Shown piece by piece: positions 1 through 8,320 of a stretch of 64,000 nucleotides of DNA (the stretch's first letter is position 1; each line of letters opens with the position of its first letter). A program made the position numbers and the translations under genes. The notes under the pieces are model-generated. The model saw only the letters and a list, made by a program, of their open reading frames with translations, had not been told where the DNA came from and did not search any database. Origin of the DNA: Catenulispora sp. EB89 (GTDB lineage Bacteria > Actinomycetota > Actinomycetes > Streptomycetales > Catenulisporaceae); assembly GCF_041261445.1 (NCBI RefSeq), contig NZ_JBGCCU010000001.1, positions 186,001 to 250,000 of the forward strand. Reading direction: 5' to 3'.

Positions 1-18
1 CCATGTCGGGAGCAACGC

Positions 19-774
19 TCACAGCGGCAGACCGCCTTCCCCCGGCTTGTACTTGAGCAACGCCGCCGCCTTCACCGGGTCCTGCTCCCCGATCCCCCGG
101 CTGGGGCACAGCTTCGCGATCGGGCACGCGCCGCACGCGGGCTTCTTCGCGTGGCAGACCCGCCGGCCGTGGTAGATGACCCGGTGCGAGAGCAGCGTCC
201 AGTCCTTGCGCGGGAACAGCTCGCCGATGGCGTGCTCGACCTTCACCGGATCCTCGAGGCTGGTCCACCCGAAACGGCGCACCAGGCGCCCGAAGTGGGT
301 GTCGACGGTGATGCCGGGGACGCCGAACGCGTCGCCGAGGACGACGTTCGCCGTCTTGCGGCCCACCCCCGGAAGCTTCACCAGCTCGTTGAGCTTCCCC
401 GGAACCGCGCCGCCGTAGTCGGACACCACGGACCGGGACATGCCCAGCAGCGACTTGGCCTTGTTGTGGAAGAAGCCGGTGGGCTTGATCAGCGCCTCGA
501 GCTCCTCGGGATCGGCGGCGGCCAGATCGGCGGGGGTCGGGTAGCGCTTGAAGAGCGCGGGGGTGACCTTGTTCACGCCGACGTCGGTCGACTGCGCCGA
601 CAAGATGACGGCGGTCAGGAGCTGGTAGGGGTCCTCGAAGTCGAGCTCGCACTTGGCGTACGGGTACACGTCGCTGAGCTCGCGGTAGATCTTCCGGGCG
701 CGCCTGACCAGCGCAGTGTGGGTCTCCGGCTTCACCTTCGTCACGTCGGAGACGTCAGCCGCGGCTCGGGTCAT
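19..774 (-). CDS. nth: Endonuclease III (base-excision DNA glycosylase/AP lyase)
   Basis: Removes oxidised pyrimidines from DNA and nicks the abasic site. The 251-residue protein has the helix-hairpin-helix [12 protein letters not shown] with the catalytic Lys near residue 140, the catalytic Asp in VDTHFGR near 158, and a C-terminal 4Fe-4S loop with the C-X6-C-X2-C-X5-C pattern (Cys about 207, 214, 217, 223). An ATG at 774 is preferred over an upstream GTG at 783: a TACAGT -10 hexamer (782-787, minus strand) ends 7 nt before it, so the mRNA is probably leaderless. In many actinobacteria nth lies close to crp, but here crp is 42 kb away. Length and all motifs are normal. Confidence 0.96.
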   Translation of the reverse strand: MTRAAADVSDVTKVKPETHTALVRRARKIYRELSDVYPYAKCELDFEDPYQLLTAVILSAQSTDVGVNKVTPALFKRYPTPADLAAADPEELEALIKPTGFFHNKAKSLLGMSRSVVSDYGGAVPGKLNELVKLPGVGRKTANVVLGDAFGVPGITVDTHFGRLVRRFGWTSLEDPVKVEHAIGELFPRKDWTLLSHRVIYHGRRVCHAKKPACGACPIAKLCPSRGIGEQDPVKAAALLKYKPGEGGLPL

Positions 775-862
775 GGACTCCACTGTAAGCCGGTGGACCT
801 AAGAGACGGGTGTGAACCCGCAGTCGTCACTCGGCGGTTCCTCGGTCGGAAGGGCTCGCGAG

Positions 863-1345
863 TCAGTCCTTCGGCATGTCGCTGCGAACCCGGCTGACCA
901 TCGGGCGCGCGTCGGCGACCTGGAGTCGGGCGAACTCGAGGTTCAGCACGCCGGTGTCCACGATGCCGATGGAGACCCGGTAGGCCTGCGCCACGCCCGG
1001 GATCAGCTCATCGGTTATCCAGGCGACCTGGTCGTATGAGTACGTGAGGAGCAGTTCCCTCGGCTTGGCGACGAGGGCGCCGCCGGAGGCGAACACCAGC
1101 AGGCGCTGGTTGGTCAGCCCGAAGTAGAACCGCTTCGGCACGTGGATGCTCGTGCCGGGGACGGCGGCGCGCTTCGAGGTGGCGGCCACCGCGGCGGCCG
1201 CGGCCGCTCCGGCGATGCCCAGGGCGCCGCCGATCATCGCCTTGCGGACTTCGCCGAACCGCATGCCGCGCGTGCCGTACAGCACCTTCTCCTGCGGCTG
1301 CAGGTCGTCCGCCATGAGCTGCCGGATCTTCTCGACGGTCTCCAC
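863..1345 (-). CDS. Hypothetical protein with Ala/Gly-rich hydrophobic segment
   Basis: 160-residue protein without a family I can name with certainty. The N-terminal 30 residues are charged and helical. A short Ala/Gly-rich hydrophobic stretch (GGALGIAGAAAAAAVAAT, about residues 39-56) follows, then a beta-rich C-terminal half containing FYFGLTNQRLLVF. That last pattern resembles bacterial PH-like or membrane-associated beta domains (inference only). The GTG start at 1345 is preceded by a GGGGG Shine-Dalgarno; an ATG at 1315 is the alternative. It lies between nth and an aldo/keto reductase on the same strand with its own spacing, so no operon is implied. Confidence 0.75.
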   Translation of the reverse strand: METVEKIRQLMADDLQPQEKVLYGTRGMRFGEVRKAMIGGALGIAGAAAAAAVAATSKRAAVPGTSIHVPKRFYFGLTNQRLLVFASGGALVAKPRELLLTYSYDQVAWITDELIPGVAQAYRVSIGIVDTGVLNLEFARLQVADARPMVSRVRSDMPKD

Positions 1346-1444
1346 GCCGTACCCCCTTTTTGTTCGCGGCAGCCTACAAACGGTGATCGACTTCGGGGGC
1401 CGGATAAATACCCGCAGGCGCGCGTCGGGTCAGTAGGTGCCGGG

Positions 1445-2314
1445 TCAGCGGCCCCCGATGGCGTCGAGCTCGGCGACCGCGTCGGCCGGGAGCACCAGTG
1501 CCGCGGCGGCGATGTTCTCGCGCAGGTGGGCCGGCGAGGAGGTGCCGGGGATCAGGACCGTGGACGAGGAACGCTGGAGCAGCCAGGCCAGCGCCACCTG
1601 CTGCGGTGCGGCGTCCAGGCGCTTCGCCACGTCGGTGAGTGTGTGGGACTGCAGGGAGTTGAAACCGCCGAGGGGGAAGAACGCCGCGTAGGCGATGTTC
1701 TCGGCGGCGCAGCGGTCGAGCAGCGCGTCGTCGGCGCGGTTGGCCAGGTTGTACAGGTTCTGCACGGTCACCACCGGCGCGATGCCCTGGGCCTCGGTGA
1801 GCTGGACGCCGCTGACGCCGCTCAGGCCGAGGTGGCGGATCAGGCCCTGCTCGCGCAGCTCCGCCAGGGCGCCGAACTGCTCGGCGATGGACGCGGTGCT
1901 GCCGCCTTCCATGGACGGAGTGCGCAGGTTCACCACATCCAAGGTGTCCAGGCCCAGATGCCGGAGGTTGTCGTGGACCTGAGCCTTGAGGGCGGCCGGC
2001 TCCTGGGCCGGGATCCAGCCGCCGGCGGCGTCCCGGCGCGCGCCGACCTTGGTGACGATCCGCAGGTCGGCGGGGTAGGGGTGCAGCGCTTCCCGGATCA
2101 GCTCGTTGACGACGGCCGGGCCGTAGAAGTCGCTGGTGTCGATGTGGGTGATGCCCGCCTCGACGACCGCGCGCAGCACGGCGACGGCCTGGCCGCGGTC
2201 CTTCGGCGGGCCGAAGACGCCGGGGCCGGCCAGCTGCATCGCTCCGTAGCCCATGCGCGTGAGGGTCAGGTCGTCGGCGAGGGTGATGGCGGTGAGGGCG
2301 GCGCTGTTCGCCAT
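1445..2314 (-). CDS. Aldo/keto reductase family oxidoreductase
   Basis: NADPH-dependent carbonyl reductase of the TIM-barrel AKR superfamily, 289 residues. Visible motifs are GYGAMQL at the N terminus, the catalytic Asp and Tyr in DTSDFYG, the catalytic Lys in TKVG, and the cofactor-binding LIPGTSSPAHL near the C terminus. The usual catalytic His after strand 4 is replaced by Asn (DVVNLR), as also in the paralogue at 3076-3945. The ATG at 2314 has GAGAGGAC upstream. It is divergent from a TetR gene, and its promoter (TTGACT, 17 bp, TAGTGT, 2369-2397) is flanked by TAACT-type half-sites, so repression by that TetR is likely. The substrate is unknown. Confidence 0.9.
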   Translation of the reverse strand: MANSAALTAITLADDLTLTRMGYGAMQLAGPGVFGPPKDRGQAVAVLRAVVEAGITHIDTSDFYGPAVVNELIREALHPYPADLRIVTKVGARRDAAGGWIPAQEPAALKAQVHDNLRHLGLDTLDVVNLRTPSMEGGSTASIAEQFGALAELREQGLIRHLGLSGVSGVQLTEAQGIAPVVTVQNLYNLANRADDALLDRCAAENIAYAAFFPLGGFNSLQSHTLTDVAKRLDAAPQQVALAWLLQRSSSTVLIPGTSSPAHLRENIAAAALVLPADAVAELDAIGGR

Positions 2315-2353
2315 GGTGGGGCGTCCTCTCAAGCGGTGCGGGCCAGAGGTATC

Positions 2354-2410
2354 TAACTGGATAGTTACACACTAGGCCGCCGCCCCGGGTAAGTCAAAAG
2401 TTAGTTACTT
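2354..2410. promoter_or_regulatory. Divergent promoter with TetR half-sites (AKR / TetR)
   Basis: On the minus strand TTGACT (2392-2397) and TAGTGT (2369-2374) are exactly 17 bp apart, a near-ideal sigma-70 promoter for the aldo/keto reductase. An inverted repeat TAACT-GGAT-AGTTA (2354-2367) covers the predicted start of transcription. A second copy of the GTAACTA half-site (minus strand of 2399-2410) sits just upstream of the -35. The arrangement suits repression by the TetR protein encoded at 2428. Confidence 0.7.
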
Positions 2411-2427
2411 CGCCTAGACTGACCGCC

Positions 2428-3057
2428 GTGACCAGGCCATCGAGCGGCACGCCCGCACCCGCCCCCCGCCCTCGCGACTCCGCGGCGACGACGGAGCTGC
2501 TGCTGGCCGCGGCGACGGCGGAGTTCGCCGAGTACGGGTTCGCCGGCGCCCGCATCGACCGCATCGCCGAGCGTGCCGGGGCCAACAAGCGCCTGCTCTA
2601 CGTCTACTTCGGCGACAAGGACGCGGTCTTCGAAGCCGTGCTGCGACGCCAGATCGGCGAGCTCGCCGAGCAGACGCCGCTCGTCGACGGAGACCTCGCG
2701 GCCTTCGGCGCGGCCAGATTCGACTACATGGCGGCCCACCCCGACGCCGCCCGGCTGGCCGCCTGGCGCCGCTTCGAGCGCACCGAGCACTGGAGCCAGA
2801 CCGAGGCCGAGAGCTACCGGGCGAAGGTGGACGCCGTCGCCGCCGCGCAGCGCGAGGGCCGCCTCGACGACAGCCTTCCGGCGATCGACCTGTTCGCCAT
2901 CGTCCTGCGCGTCACCGAGAGCTGGCTGGACGCGCCGCCGGCCCTGAAAGCCCTGGCCGACGGCGGCGATCCGACGGCGCAGTCCCGGCTGAGCGAGCAT
3001 CGCGCCTCGCTGGTCGAAACGCTGCGGCGCCTCACCGAACCGCGCGCACAGGACTAA
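2428..3057 (+). CDS. TetR/AcrR family transcriptional regulator
   Basis: 209-residue one-component repressor. The N-terminal TetR DNA-binding domain spans about residues 18-65, with the recognition-helix region RIDRIAERAGANKRLLYVYF; the C-terminal ligand-binding half resembles TetR_C proteins. The GTG start follows a TAGACT -10 hexamer (2415-2420) by 7 nt, so the transcript is probably leaderless. It is divergent from the aldo/keto reductase at 1445-2314, and half-sites in the shared intergenic region point to control of that gene and of itself. The ligand is unknown. Confidence 0.92.
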   Translation: MTRPSSGTPAPAPRPRDSAATTELLLAAATAEFAEYGFAGARIDRIAERAGANKRLLYVYFGDKDAVFEAVLRRQIGELAEQTPLVDGDLAAFGAARFDYMAAHPDAARLAAWRRFERTEHWSQTEAESYRAKVDAVAAAQREGRLDDSLPAIDLFAIVLRVTESWLDAPPALKALADGGDPTAQSRLSEHRASLVETLRRLTEPRAQD

Positions 3058-3075
3058 CACCGAACGGGACTGAAG

Positions 3076-3945
3076 CTAGCGACCGATCTTGTCCAACTCG
3101 GCGAGATCGTCGTCGCTGAGGCTGAGTCCCGCGCCGGTGATGTTCTCGCGCAGGTGCGCCGCAGAAGAGGTGCCGGGGATCAGCAGGATGTTCGGCGAAC
3201 GCCGCAACAGCCATGCCAGCGCCACCGACATCGGCGTCGAGCCGAGCCGGTCGGCGACGGCCGAGAGCGCCGAGGATTGCAGTGGGCTGAAACCACCGAG
3301 CGGGAAGAAGGGCACGTAGGCGATGCCCGCCACGGCGAGCGTTTCGATCAGCTCGTCGTCGTGCCGGTAGGCAAGGTTGTACATGTTCTGCACGCACACG
3401 ATCGGCGCGATCGCGCGCGCTTCGGCGACCTGTTCGGCCGTCGCGTTGCTCACGCCGAGGTGCCGGATCAGACCCTGCTGCTGGAGGTCGACGAGCGCCG
3501 CGAAGGCTTCGGCGAGCGAGCCGGGCTGCGGCCCTTGGGCGTTGCCCAGCCTGAGGTTCACCACGTCGAGCGCGTCCAGGCCGAGGGTTTCCAGGTTCTC
3601 GTGCACGGCACGGCGCAGCGCCTCGGGCTCCCGCGCCGGCGGCCAGCCTCCCTGCGCGTCGCGGGTCGCGCCGACCTTCGTCACGATGTGCAGCGCCTCC
3701 GGATAGGGGTGCAGCGCTTCGCGGATCAGCCGGTTCGTGACCTGCGGGCCGTACGCGTCGGCCGTGTCGATGTGGGTGATACCGAGATCGACGGCCTCAC
3801 GCAGGACCGCGAGCGCGCCGTCGGGATCGGCGGGCGGTCCCATGACGCCGGGCCCGGCCAGCTGCATGGCGCCGTAGCCGAAGCGGGTGACGGTCAGGTC
3901 CCCCAGGGTCCAGGTGCCGCCGGGAAGCGAGGAGAGCGTGCTCAT
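3076..3945 (-). CDS. Aldo/keto reductase family oxidoreductase (second copy)
   Basis: 289-residue paralogue of the reductase at 1445-2314, sharing GYGAMQLAGPGV, DTADAYGP (Asp/Tyr), TKVGATRDAQGGW and LLIPGTSSAAHL. As in the first copy, the catalytic His position holds Asn (DVVNLR). The open frame extends well upstream, but ATG 3945 (MSTLSSLPGG) gives the family-typical N terminus. Unlike the first copy, it is divergent from an HxlR regulator, so two related enzymes are controlled by unrelated regulator families. A possible minus-strand promoter is TTCCTG, 17 bp, CATACT, just beyond the HxlR palindrome. It ends 19 bp from the TetR gene stop (convergent). Confidence 0.88.
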   Translation of the reverse strand: MSTLSSLPGGTWTLGDLTVTRFGYGAMQLAGPGVMGPPADPDGALAVLREAVDLGITHIDTADAYGPQVTNRLIREALHPYPEALHIVTKVGATRDAQGGWPPAREPEALRRAVHENLETLGLDALDVVNLRLGNAQGPQPGSLAEAFAALVDLQQQGLIRHLGVSNATAEQVAEARAIAPIVCVQNMYNLAYRHDDELIETLAVAGIAYVPFFPLGGFSPLQSSALSAVADRLGSTPMSVALAWLLRRSPNILLIPGTSSAAHLRENITGAGLSLSDDDLAELDKIGR

Positions 3946-4029
3946 GCCTGTGTCTTTCGTAGAGTGCCGGGAAAGTGGTGCCCGATGGGCTGTTGCTTCA
4001 GTATGGATAGGCAACTTCCCGACAGGAAG

Positions 4030-4049
4030 TACGCACTTCGAAGTGCGTA
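4030..4049. promoter_or_regulatory. 20-bp perfect palindrome, probable HxlR operator
   Basis: TACGCACTTCGAAGTGCGTA is a perfect 20-bp palindrome located 30 bp upstream of the HxlR start and between the divergent aldo/keto reductase and regulator. HxlR proteins bind as dimers to such dyads. The position is consistent with control of both genes. Confidence 0.72.
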
Positions 4050-4078
4050 AGGGACCCACGAGTGCAAGGAGCGGCGCG

Positions 4079-4504
4079 ATGGCCACGATGACGGCGGCCC
4101 AACAGCGGGCCCAGGCCAAGGCGGAGTACGACGCCTTCCTGGCGGCCTGCCCCAGCCGCAAGCTGCTCGACCGGATCTCCGACAAGTGGGTCGCGCTGAT
4201 CCTGTGTGCCCTCGGCAACGACGACGAACCCCGGCCGATGCGCTACTCGGAACTGTCGCGCCTGCTGGCCGGCGTCAGCCAGAAGATGCTGACTCAGACG
4301 CTGCGCTCCTTGGAGCGCGACGGCCTCATCACGCGGCAGGCGACGCCGACCGTGCCGGTCACGGTCACCTACGAACTGACCGATCTCGGCCGGTCGCTGC
4401 AACAGATGGTGCGGGGCATCAAGAGCTGGGCCGAGACGCACATGGACGATGTCCTCACCAACCGCGCGGCCTACGACGACGGCGCCGCGGAACAAGGATC
4501 CTGA
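4079..4504 (+). CDS. HxlR family winged-helix transcriptional regulator
   Basis: 141-residue HxlR/MarR-like regulator. The hallmark N-terminal Cys is in CPSRKLLDRISDKWVALIL, followed by RYSELSRLLAGVSQKMLTQT (recognition helix) and the wing around VTYELTDLGRSL. HxlR members often sense electrophiles or redox state through that Cys. The ATG has AAGGA upstream; an upstream in-frame extension lacks family similarity and would run through the palindrome at 4030-4049. Divergent from the second aldo/keto reductase, which is its likely target. Confidence 0.92.
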   Translation: MATMTAAQQRAQAKAEYDAFLAACPSRKLLDRISDKWVALILCALGNDDEPRPMRYSELSRLLAGVSQKMLTQTLRSLERDGLITRQATPTVPVTVTYELTDLGRSLQQMVRGIKSWAETHMDDVLTNRAAYDDGAAEQGS

Positions 4505-4510
4505 GACCGA

Positions 4511-5044
4511 TCACCGCGCCTGATTGAGGCGGAGTCCGGCGACGGGGCTCGCCTGTCCTACGGAACGGCCGCTGAGTTCCGCGTCGAGCGATTCCTGGGC
4601 ATGGCGCATCTGCTCCTGGTACTCCGGCTCCTCCAGGCGCCGCATTCCCTCTTCCGCGGCAACGGTTTCGACGATCGCGGTGACCCACCAGATGTTGCCG
4701 AACGGATCGCGGATCCGGCCGCCACGCTGGCCGAAAGCGTTGCTGCTCAACGCGGTCACTTCCTGCGCACCGGCCTTCAGCGCGGCGGCGAACGCGGCGT
4801 CGGCGTCCGGCACGAAGACCCTCAGCAGCGACGGCATGGCCGGCCAGTCCGCGCGCTGGTCGAAGGCGAGCAACACGGTATCTCCGACCCGGATCTCGGC
4901 GTGTCCGATGCTGCCGTCCTCCAGCGGAACGCGGCCGAGTTCGACGCCGTCGAAGGCGGCGGTCACGAAGTCGAGCAGCGCTCCGGTGTCCGTGGTGACG
5001 ATCCACGGCGCGACGGTGGTGTATCCGCTGGGAGTGGTGGTCAT
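4511..5044 (-). CDS. VOC-family (glyoxalase/bleomycin-resistance fold, PhnB-like) protein
   Basis: 177 residues. The first about 125 residues carry the vicinal-oxygen-chelate fold (TVAPWIVTTDTGALLDFVTAAF, split here by its Thr-rich turn; then GHAEIRVGDTVLLAFDQR; then AFGQRGGRIRDPFGNIWWV), as in PhnB/YcgJ-like proteins. A charged C-terminal extension of about 50 residues follows. These folds act in metal-dependent lyase, dioxygenase or drug-sequestering roles; which one applies is unclear. ATG 5044 is preferred over GTG 5059 because AAGGGAAA precedes it. It is convergent with the HxlR gene (6 bp gap) and divergent from the WYL regulator at 5130, its probable controller. Confidence 0.85.
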   Translation of the reverse strand: MTTTPSGYTTVAPWIVTTDTGALLDFVTAAFDGVELGRVPLEDGSIGHAEIRVGDTVLLAFDQRADWPAMPSLLRVFVPDADAAFAAALKAGAQEVTALSSNAFGQRGGRIRDPFGNIWWVTAIVETVAAEEGMRRLEEPEYQEQMRHAQESLDAELSGRSVGQASPVAGLRLNQAR

Positions 5045-5129
5045 GGCGTTTCCCTTCACGAGGTTGTCCCTTCACGGTAGGAGCCGTATAGGTCAGGTTC
5101 CGTCCTAGTCGCGACATAGAGTTCGAGAC

Positions 5130-6116
5130 GTGCCCGACACCACCGCACGCCTGCTGTCCCTGCTGTCATTGCTCCAGACGCCCCGGCTCTGGCCCGGCAG
5201 CGAACTGGCGCGCCGCCTGGAGGTGAGCGGCCGGACCGTGCGCCGCGACATCGAACGGCTGCGGGACATCGGCTATCCCGTGGAGGCGGTGGAGGGCGGC
5301 CAAGGCGGATACCGGCTGGTCGCCGGCTCCGCGATGCCGCCGTTGCTGCTCGACGACGAGGAAGCGGTGGCGATCGCCGTGGGCCTGGCCACGATCGCCG
5401 GGCAGGCCGTCAGCGGACTGGACGAGCCGGCGGTGCGCGCCACAGCCAAGCTCGCGCAGGTGCTGCCCGCGAGACTGCGCCGGCGGGTGTCGACGTTGGT
5501 GGCCACGACGCTGCCGTTCGTCCTGGCGCCGGCCGCACCGGTCCCTCCGGGCGCGCTGGTCGCGATCACCTCGGCGTGCGCGAACCAAGAACGCCTGCGC
5601 TTCCACTACCGGAATCAGGACGGGAGCACGGCGGCGCGGCACGTGGAACCGGTCCGCCTCGTCGCCGCCGGCCGGAAGTGGTACCTGCTGGCATTCGATC
5701 TGCTCCGCGACGACTGGCGCACCTTCCGGGTGGACCGGATGACCGAGATACAGGCCACTGGTGCTCGCTTCAAACAGCGCAGGCCTCCTGCCGAGGGAGT
5801 CGAGGAGTTCTTGCGAGCGCGCATCCTGGACATGGCGCCGACCTTCAGCGCCGACGTCACCCTTTACGCCTCGCGCACCGTGATCGCCGCCCGGCTCGGA
5901 GACCACCTCGGGGACGGCACGCTCAGCGAAAACGACAACAGCGACACCGACACCGACACCGGCGACACATGCCGCTGGCATTCGCACCCCGACACGGTCG
6001 AATGGCTGGCGACCCGCCTGCTGTCCCTGGACACCGACTTCCACGTCCACGGCCCGCCGGAGCTCGTCGCCCACCTCGACGCGCTGGCCGGCCGGATCAC
6101 CCGCTCGCACCGATAG
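5130..6116 (+). CDS. WYL-domain HTH transcriptional regulator (YafY type)
   Basis: 328 residues. The N-terminal DeoR-like winged helix ([18 protein letters not shown], about residues 27-44) is followed by a central WYL domain (about 140-210, with [20 protein letters not shown]) and a WCX-like C-terminal region. An acidic Asp/Thr/Asn-rich low-complexity insert (about residues 270-280, encoded by repeated GACACC hexamers at 5940-5966) interrupts the C-terminal region. The GTG start follows a TAGAGT -10 (5117-5122) by 7 nt, so it is probably leaderless. Divergent from the VOC gene, which is its likely target. WYL regulators commonly sense nucleic-acid or stress ligands; the ligand here is unknown. 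Confidence 0.9.
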   Translation: MPDTTARLLSLLSLLQTPRLWPGSELARRLEVSGRTVRRDIERLRDIGYPVEAVEGGQGGYRLVAGSAMPPLLLDDEEAVAIAVGLATIAGQAVSGLDEPAVRATAKLAQVLPARLRRRVSTLVATTLPFVLAPAAPVPPGALVAITSACANQERLRFHYRNQDGSTAARHVEPVRLVAAGRKWYLLAFDLLRDDWRTFRVDRMTEIQATGARFKQRRPPAEGVEEFLRARILDMAPTFSADVTLYASRTVIAARLGDHLGDGTLSENDNSDTDTDTGDTCRWHSHPDTVEWLATRLLSLDTDFHVHGPPELVAHLDALAGRITRSHR

Positions 6117-6159
6117 AAAACCCTTATACAAACCACCGGGCCGCGGTCATCATGAACGC

Positions 6160-6306
6160 GTGTTCCCGACGACGTTCGCGCCGACCGCAGCAGGCATCGC
6201 CCTGCCGGTTCCGGCTGCCGTCGTCGCGGCGTTCGCGGTCATCGCGGCATCGGCAGGCGTTGCGGCATCCGCAACCGCCGCCGCACTCATCGGCGTCCGA
6301 AGCTGA
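6160..6306 (+). CDS. Possible small hydrophobic protein (48 aa)
   Basis: A GTG-initiated frame of 49 codons encodes an almost entirely Ala/Val/Pro hydrophobic peptide (core [20 protein letters not shown]) that would span a membrane once. Its TGA (6304-6306) runs directly into an 11-bp terminator-like stem. No clear Shine-Dalgarno precedes the GTG. The TATACA hexamer at 6124-6129 could serve as a -10 about 30 nt upstream. High GC favours chance frames, so this is a weak call. Confidence 0.3.
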   Translation: MFPTTFAPTAAGIALPVPAAVVAAFAVIAASAGVAASATAAALIGVRS

Positions 6307-6342
6307 CCCTCCCCGCCCCGGCGGGAACCGAGCGGGGAGGGT
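6306..6342 (+). terminator. Hairpin between WYL gene and tuf
   Basis: ACCCTCCCCGC (6306-6316) and its exact complement (6332-6342) form an 11-bp G+C-rich stem with a 15-nt loop. No U-tract follows, as is common in actinobacteria. It could end the WYL or small-ORF transcript, or form part of the tuf leader. The rest of 6117-6466 shows no convincing gene besides the small frame at 6160. Confidence 0.5.
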
Positions 6343-6466
6343 GGCTCCCCTTCCGGTTCTCCGGCCCCGCGCGCCTCGGCTGGCGCGCGTGCGGGCCGTC
6401 GATCAGCCGACTCTCCAGCGGGACCGAGGCGATGCCGCCTGCCCGCACCAGCTTCAGGGATTCACC

Positions 6467-7663
6467 ATGTCCAAGCAGCAGTTCGCGCGCACCAAGCCGC
6501 ATCTGAACATCGGCACGATGGGCCACGTCGACCACGGCAAGACCACCTTGACCGCGGCCATCACCAAGGTCCTGGCCGAGCGGTCGGCCGGCTCCGGCAG
6601 CGCCAACCACTACGTCGCCTTCGACCGGATCGACCGGGCCCCGGAGGAGATCAGTCGCGGGATCACCATCAACATCGCGCACGTCGAGTACGAGACCGAG
6701 CAGCGCCACTACGCGCACGTCGACATGCCCGGGCACGCCGACTACGTGAAGAACATGATCACCGGCGCCGCGCAGGTGGACGGGGCGATCCTGGTCGTCT
6801 CGGCGCAGGACGGCGCGATGCCGCAGACCCGGGAGCACATCCTGCTGGCGCGGCAGGTCGGCGTCCCGCACGTGGTCGTCGCGCTCAACAAGGCCGACCT
6901 GGTCCAGGACGAGGAGCTGCTGGACCTGGTGGAGCTGGAGATCAGGGACCTGCTGACCGCGCAGGGCTTCCCGGGCGACGAGGTGGCCGTGGTCCGGGTG
7001 TCCGGGCTGCGCGCGCTGGAGGGCGACCCGGTGTGGACGCAGCGGGTCCTGGACCTGCTGGACGCGGTGGACACCACCGTCCCGGACCCGGTCCGGGACC
7101 TGGAGTCCCCGTTCCTGATGCCGGTGGAGAACGTGCTGACCATCACCGGCCGCGGGACGGTCGTGACCGGCGCGGTCGAGCGCGGCACGCTGGCGCTGGG
7201 CGCGCAGATCGAGGTGACCGGGCACGGCGAGGCGTTCACCGCGGTGGTCACCGGCATCGAGACCTTCGGCCGCACCATGGAGGCCGCGCAGGCCGGGGAC
7301 AACGCGGCGCTGCTGCTGCGCGGCGTGCGCCGGGAGCAGATCCGGCGCGGCCAGGTCCTGGCCGCCCCGCACAGCATCCGGCCGCACCGCCGGTTCCGCG
7401 CCGAGGTGTACGTGCTCTCCGCCGCCGAGGGCGGCCGGCACACCGGGTTCGGCGCGGGCTACCGGCCGCAGTTCCACTTCCGCACCACCGACGTGGTCGG
7501 GGCGGTGGACCTGGGCCCGGACGGCCTCGCGCTGCCCGGCGACCGGGTCACGATGACCGTCGAGCTCGGGCACGGCGTCGCGATGGAGCCCGGCCTCGGG
7601 TTCGCCATCCGCGAGGGCGGCCGGACCGTCGGCGCCGGGACCGTGCTGGAGCTGGTGGAGTAG
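6467..7663 (+). CDS. tuf: Divergent elongation factor Tu paralogue
   Basis: 398-residue EF-Tu with all GTPase motifs: GHVDHGKT (G1), RGIT (G2), DMPGH (G3, catalytic His kept), NKAD (G4) and SGL (G5). It delivers aminoacyl-tRNA to the ribosome. The gene stands alone rather than after rpsG-fusA, and the protein is divergent, like streptomycete tuf3-type copies. Against E. coli numbering it has C81M, Y160Q, A174G, R230A and G275A (DNAALLLRG for ENVGVLLRG). Positions 160, 230 and 275 are sites where E. coli substitutions give kirromycin, pulvomycin and GE2270A resistance respectively. Start ATG 6467 gives the canonical SKxxFxRTKPH N terminus with GGGA upstream; the longer open frame upstream is an artefact. 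A strong bidirectional terminator follows. Confidence 0.95.
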   Translation: MSKQQFARTKPHLNIGTMGHVDHGKTTLTAAITKVLAERSAGSGSANHYVAFDRIDRAPEEISRGITINIAHVEYETEQRHYAHVDMPGHADYVKNMITGAAQVDGAILVVSAQDGAMPQTREHILLARQVGVPHVVVALNKADLVQDEELLDLVELEIRDLLTAQGFPGDEVAVVRVSGLRALEGDPVWTQRVLDLLDAVDTTVPDPVRDLESPFLMPVENVLTITGRGTVVTGAVERGTLALGAQIEVTGHGEAFTAVVTGIETFGRTMEAAQAGDNAALLLRGVRREQIRRGQVLAAPHSIRPHRRFRAEVYVLSAAEGGRHTGFGAGYRPQFHFRTTDVVGAVDLGPDGLALPGDRVTMTVELGHGVAMEPGLGFAIREGGRTVGAGTVLELVE

Positions 7664-7692
7664 GCGAGCAGACCGGTAGCGGGCCGCCGATT

Positions 7693-7725
7693 CGCGGCCC
7701 GATCGATGACGTCGATCGGGCCGCG
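7693..7725. terminator. Bidirectional terminator between tuf and DUF1062 gene
   Basis: CGCGGCCCGATCGA (7693-7706) and its perfect 14-bp complement (7712-7725) flank a 5-nt TGACG loop. It sits between two convergent genes and would serve both strands. Confidence 0.8.
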
Positions 7726-7744
7726 AGCGGCGTTTCCGCACTCG

Positions 7745-8320
7745 CTACCAGCGCATGACGAAGCCGAAATCGCTCGCCCTGCGTCCGGTCAGCTTGTCGT
7801 CGGAAGTGATCCCGCCGGTCGCGATCAGCTTCGCGACTTCGGATCCCGACAGGTCCAGCCCGGTCGCGATCACCGTCGTCACCCGCAGCGGGATGCGATG
7901 CGTGAACTCGACACGGACGTCCAGGACGTCCGCCTTCGGCAACTCGAAGGGATCCATGTCCAGCCGCCACGCGTCGCTCCAGTCGAGCGCGACGTCGTTG
8001 CGGTGCGGGAGCTGGGGATCGGTGAGCAGCCGCGCCGCGAGCGAGGCGTCGTTCTCGTGGAACCGGCTCAGCATGTCCGGGTCTATCGAGCGGACGTGGG
8101 TCCGCTCCATGACCGTCAGCTTGATCGTCTCGCCGCACTGCGCGCACAGCGCCAGCAGCCAGACGTCGAGCAGCTTGTGGTTCGCGTTGACCCGGAAGCG
8201 CCCTTGGGTCTGGAACTCCGTGGAAGGGCAGGCCCGGCAACGGCGCCGGATGGTCGGGAGGGCGGTCGGGCGTACGCGCCAGTGCGTCGTGGCGCGCACG
8301 ACGAAGGTGTTTTCGAGCAC
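7745..8320 (-). CDS. DUF1062 family protein
   Basis: 191 residues matching the DUF1062 pattern as I remember it. Two N-terminal CxxC pairs (RCRAC near residue 28; CAQC near 59) probably bind zinc, a middle region is rich in charged residues, and the C-terminal GLDLSGSEVAKLIATGGI resembles an S4-like RNA-binding turn. The biochemical role is unknown; zinc-ribbon plus S4-like features would fit RNA or ribosome interaction (inference). It is convergent with the tuf paralogue across a shared terminator. Confidence 0.75.
   Translation of the reverse strand: MLENTFVVRATTHWRVRPTALPTIRRRCRACPSTEFQTQGRFRVNANHKLLDVWLLALCAQCGETIKLTVMERTHVRSIDPDMLSRFHENDASLAARLLTDPQLPHRNDVALDWSDAWRLDMDPFELPKADVLDVRVEFTHRIPLRVTTVIATGLDLSGSEVAKLIATGGITSDDKLTGRRASDFGFVMRW

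Noticed and set aside
5576-6466. N-terminal extension of the EF-Tu frame by about 297 residues
   Set aside because: The extension is an out-of-frame shadow of the WYL gene and intergenic DNA. EF-Tu starts with its canonical N terminus at 6467.
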